Below are positions 60,515 through 64,000 of a stretch of DNA of 64,000 nucleotides, piece after piece; positions within the stretch are counted from its first letter, which is position 1; each line of letters starts with the position of its first letter. The notes beneath the pieces are model-generated. The model was not told the DNA's origin. It worked only from the letters and a program-made list of their open reading frames with translations, and did not search any database. The stretch is from positions 1,284,799 through 1,348,798 of the forward strand of contig VWZX01009113.1 of the NCBI GenBank assembly GCA_013399015.1, written 5' to 3'. This stretch comes from Galbula dea (taxonomy: Eukaryota > Chordata > Aves > Piciformes > Galbulidae). Position numbers and translations under genes: made by a program.

Positions 60515-61287
60515 GATGTTATTTAAAAATGTTTGCCACTTCATTTACTATCTTGCATGTGCATTTGATTAATATGTGAGGCTTAATGACTGCTGTGTAG
60601 TAACAGTGAAGATTCTGAATTTATTTTCATCACACGCAGGTAAGTTCACAGTCACCTACTTGCTGAGTTTACCTTCCAGACTTTCCTTTTAATGCTCACA
60701 CCAGACTTCCGTATGTATTTAAGAATTTTCTTCCTATGGTAACTTGAGACTTGGGTCTTGAGACAAGACTGGTTGCATAACTTGGTGTGCCATCTGGATG
60801 TTAGTCCTATAAATGGAAATGCAAGACAATATTGTGAAGTAAAATACAGAGTTCTTGGAGTAGCTGGCTGGTCATAAGGGTTTCATCTTCATCAGTAAAA
60901 CTGATTTGACACATTGCTTTCTGGTGTAAGCAGGTAACACTTCTTTAGTTCCAGGCCAAAACCAGTATCTTGAGACATGACTTGTGCTTTACTTTTAAGC
61001 TTAAATTTTGCACTTCAAATTCTAAATATAATTAGAAAGAATGTAAGCTATAGGCTATACTACTTGCGTTAGAAGGTTGTATTTTGGAATGTGGTGATTT
61101 TGAAGTAATCTTTTAGCTGTAGCTGTGTAAAGGTATAGCAAAGCAAGAACCATAAGGAGTGGTATTACATTTCTAATACTCAAGGTTTGCTGTGTGTTTG
61201 TTTTTCACCTAATACTTTTCTTGCCCTCCAGCCCTCAATGCATGCTCAAATCTGAAAAAAAACAGTAGTGCTTTACTTTAGAGATAT

Positions 61288-61616
61288 TGTGGAGTCTCCT
61301 TCTCTGGAGATAATTCAGAGCCCACCTGGATGTGATCCTGTGCTACCTGCTCTAGGTGAACCTGCATTAGCAGGGGTTTCGATCCGGAGGGCCCTTCTAA
61401 CTCCTACCATTCTGTGATTACAGAATCACAGAGCATTAGGGGTTGAAAGGGACTTAGAAAGATCATCTAGTCCAACCCCCTTGCCAGAGCAGGATTCCCT
61501 CCAGTAGGTCACACAGGAATGCATCCAAGCAGGTTTTGAATATCTCCAGAGAAGCAGACTCCATAACCTCTGTGGCAGTCTGTTCCAGTGCTCTGGCACC
61601 CTCTGTGATTCTGTGC
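61288..61616 (+). mobile_element. CR1 3' end, plus strand, interrupted by another CR1
   Basis: The part at 61288-61419 reads TGTGGAGTCTCCTTCTCTGG and onward to CTCCTACCATTCTGTGATT, a plus-strand CR1 3' end. Its tail appears to resume at 61603-61616 (CTGTGATTCTGTGC) after a minus-strand insertion. Confidence 0.8.
61420..61602 (-). mobile_element. CR1 3' end, minus strand, inserted in a CR1 tail
   Basis: Begins ACAGAATCACAGAGCATTAG with GGTTGAAAGGGACTTAGAAA, the reverse complement of a CR1 3' end, and runs to GTTCCAGTGCTCTGGCACCC. It is flanked on both sides by CTGTGATT (61412-61419 and 61603-61610), either a target duplication or two units of the host element's tail microsatellite. Confidence 0.8.
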
Positions 61617-64000
61617 TTTTCCCTGTAAAATTTGCCTTACTTGTCATCTTGAAAAGGATTTTGAGATTCTGGATGGATAAACTATCAGAAGTGATAATGT
61701 TTTACCAGAAAAAAATCATTGCTGTCTTTGCTTGCATACTATGTAAGAAAAAAAACACCTTGGAAAAATGACCTGTTCTGGCCAAAATATTTTCAAAAGG
61801 AAAGGACATGTAAAAGAGGAGGGAAGGCAGAATGCTGACAAATTAGTAGCAAACTCAAAACAAAAAAAAGCTGTATTTCATCCATATAAGGAAAGATGAG
61901 AATATTTTAATAGTGAGTGCTAATTGTGCTCTTCCAGATGTGTGTGAGCAAAGCATTTAAAGAATTCTAGTTTTTTGTTTTCAAGATCAAGTATATTTAA
62001 AAAGACGTGTGATTTTTTTTTTTCTGTCAGTTTGATTTCCTTTCAGCTTTATTATTTTAATTGTAGAGGTATGAGAGCATAAGAATCTCATGTTATTAGC
62101 ATAGCTTTCAGTATATCCCTATTTAGTTTCAACTACACATCATTCCTTACAACTTGTCTTAAACTGTATCAGCTTTGGTGTTCATGTGTTGTTTTGTTGT
62201 GTTTTGGGGTTTTTTTTTCTAACCAAGAGTTTTGTTTCTAAACACTCTTAAATACTTGCAGCTTGTTTCAAGAGGAGATTGTCACCATTTTTTCCAAGTA
62301 TTTTTCTCACCACTAATGGGACTGTGCCAAAACTACTCTTAATACTATGAGTTGTAATGACATCTATAGAACAGTCACATGAAGTGCAGCTGAGCTACTT
62401 TTGTGGATATATAATATTAGAAAAATTATTTTTATCACAGTATTTTTTCTTTAGAGTGAGGACTTCCCAAATTTTGTATGAAATTGCCTGTGTAATTACA
62501 CTTTTCTGGAAAGAATAAATGTCCATGTTTTTGCGTGACCTGAAAGTGCACTATCTGAAATAATGAAGTAATGTGGAAAGAGAATAAATAACTGAAGATA
62601 GCATTTTGCATTACAAATGATACTGAGTTGCCCATTTGCTTTCCACAGGTCAAAACTCCCCCTTTGAAGATAGATATTGCTGATCTGGTATTTTAAAATA
62701 ATACAACTAGTGATAAATATTTTAAAAAATACATAGCTGGGTGTATTTGATTTACACTGCCTAGGTTTTGTTCTGATTTTTAGTTCAGTTTTGTAAACAA
62801 AAAGGTTCTGAGATTTATGCACCAGTGTTTAATTTGGATAAGTATATTTCAATAACAAATCCAAACCAAGGATTACCAACACACAAAAATTTGTGTTTTA
62901 CATGGACACGTGATTCTGCCAAGGTAGAAATGTGTTTCCCTTGCTAGAGGTACCAAATGAAGTAGAACTACATTGCAGGCAAGCCCTCTAGGTGTCTGGA
63001 ATAGAAGACATGTTTGAATCCCAAGAGAGCTGCGATGCTGCTTTACAGATGTTGGAGTTGTCAGGATTTAATGCCAAGGTAAAGAAAAAACCCTTCCTAG
63101 CTGGTGGTGGAGAAAACAATTTGGACTAGCAAAATAAGGCAGGCAGTATTTTCTGCCAAACCACCTGGCTCCCTGATTTTTCCAAAGACTTATTCCCATT
63201 TCTCTAGGAACCCAGCTGCAAGGTCCCCACAGATAGGGCTTCTCGTCGGTTCTGTTATACCAACGTCTGAGGATTTCGTACAGACCTTTCTACTCAGAGG
63301 AACAACTGTTTGACTGCAGGTGGGCTGTCCAGATTCAACAGCTACTGTTTTTCTGGAAAGCAGTGTTCAGGGGAGTATAGCATTTCTAAAGATGATGTAT
63401 CACAGAATTCACTCTGTGGAAATACTGCATGTAGACTTTATTCTATCTTGAGTTGCTTCTTTTCAGAAAACTCAACATTTTTGCAGGGTAGAGATTTGAC
63501 AAATGGCTTGAGAAGTGTGATGACGATACTGATGCTAAAAATCGGTTAGGTAAAGATGAAATACATCACAGAGACTTCTGCATATAGCACTTATGTTGCT
63601 TTTGGGACAGGGCAGAGGGAAAGTGGAGAAATTTTTAATTTTAGCAGATTGAGTTGCTGTTAATGTTTATTCAAAATATCTTTTGGCTTTCATTTGCTGT
63701 GATAAATTATTGTTGTATCCTTAAACAGCTTTGTAATTTGTGACTGAGGTTGCTGTGTCTGTGTTGCCATGTAGCTTAAATAGCTTTAGATAATAGGTGG
63801 GACATATAGAGAACTTTTACAGAGCATGGGGTAGCTTTCATAGTAGAGAAGGGAAGATGTAAGGAGAGTCTGGGAGACCACAGAGGATAAAAAGAAAAGG
63901 AAGTAGCCAGGGGTTTTTTGTGTGTGTGTTTGTGTTTTGTTGTTGTGGCATGCTATTGTGGGTTGTAGGATCTAAGGCCTAGCAGAGGGGAAGCTGGACA

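Larger units (their letters stand above)
55986..60540 (+). other. GTF2A1: GTF2A1 3' UTR, probable full extent
   Basis: Long non-coding stretch after the stop with no interspersed repeat recognised, which is consistent with a retained UTR. Poly(A) signal candidates are AATAAA at 56875-56880, 59301-59306 and 59747-59752, and ATTAAA at 60509-60514. Near its end lie TGTACATA (60301-60308, Pumilio-type) and an AU-rich stretch (AATATATTTATTATG, about 60331-60345). As I recall mammalian GTF2A1 also has a UTR of several kilobases. Actual ends need transcript data. Confidence 0.6.
60541..64000. other. DNA downstream of GTF2A1, no gene seen
   Basis: AT-rich. It contains the nested CR1 pair at about 61288-61615, a poly-T tract near 62012-62022 and a short GT run near 63918-63930. 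Open frames such as 63104-63313 and 63310-63549 resemble nothing I know. Confidence 0.6.

Noticed and set aside
1..64000. CRISPR arrays, operons, bacterial-type or phage systems
   Set aside because: The DNA is vertebrate throughout; the only regular array (41806-42546) has no spacers and is a minisatellite.

Overview
The window is a stretch of bird nuclear genome. The bird assignment rests on several CR1-type LINE copies with the typical avian 3' tail (variants of ATTCTGTGATTCTGTG), on split genes with GT/AG introns, and on two recognisable vertebrate genes. The species cannot be fixed from the sequence. Two N characters in GC-rich DNA suggest a draft assembly.

Layout. Positions 1-6857 are an intron of STON2 (stonin-2) whose 5' exons lie off the left edge. 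The last three coding exons of STON2 follow on the + strand (6858-8693, 12962-13164, 14262-14345) and encode the NPF motifs, the stonin homology domain and the mu-homology domain. A probable STON2 3' UTR starts at 14346. About 14-16 kb of intergenic DNA follows, with no gene I can support. It ends with a complete solo LTR (30524-31111, flanked by a GTTCA duplication) and a CpG island (about 31.4-33.4 kb) that carries the GTF2A1 promoter, including a clear TATA box.

GTF2A1 (TFIIA alpha/beta precursor) is complete on the + strand: nine coding exons from 32301 to 55985 encode 375 residues. A long 3' UTR probably runs to about 60.5 kb. The final 3.5 kb holds a nested pair of CR1 fragments and nothing else I recognise.

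The two genes act in unrelated processes, synaptic-vesicle endocytosis (STON2) and Pol II preinitiation (GTF2A1). Their neighbourhood is nevertheless informative, because the paralogues STON1 and GTF2A1L are adjacent in mammals and produce a fused read-through transcript. Here the exon phases would allow the equivalent STON2-GTF2A1 fusion.

The most unusual DNA is a 735-bp array of 49 identical 15-bp units in GTF2A1 intron 3. I found no novel multi-gene system; the window is an ordinary vertebrate two-gene locus with a few structural oddities.
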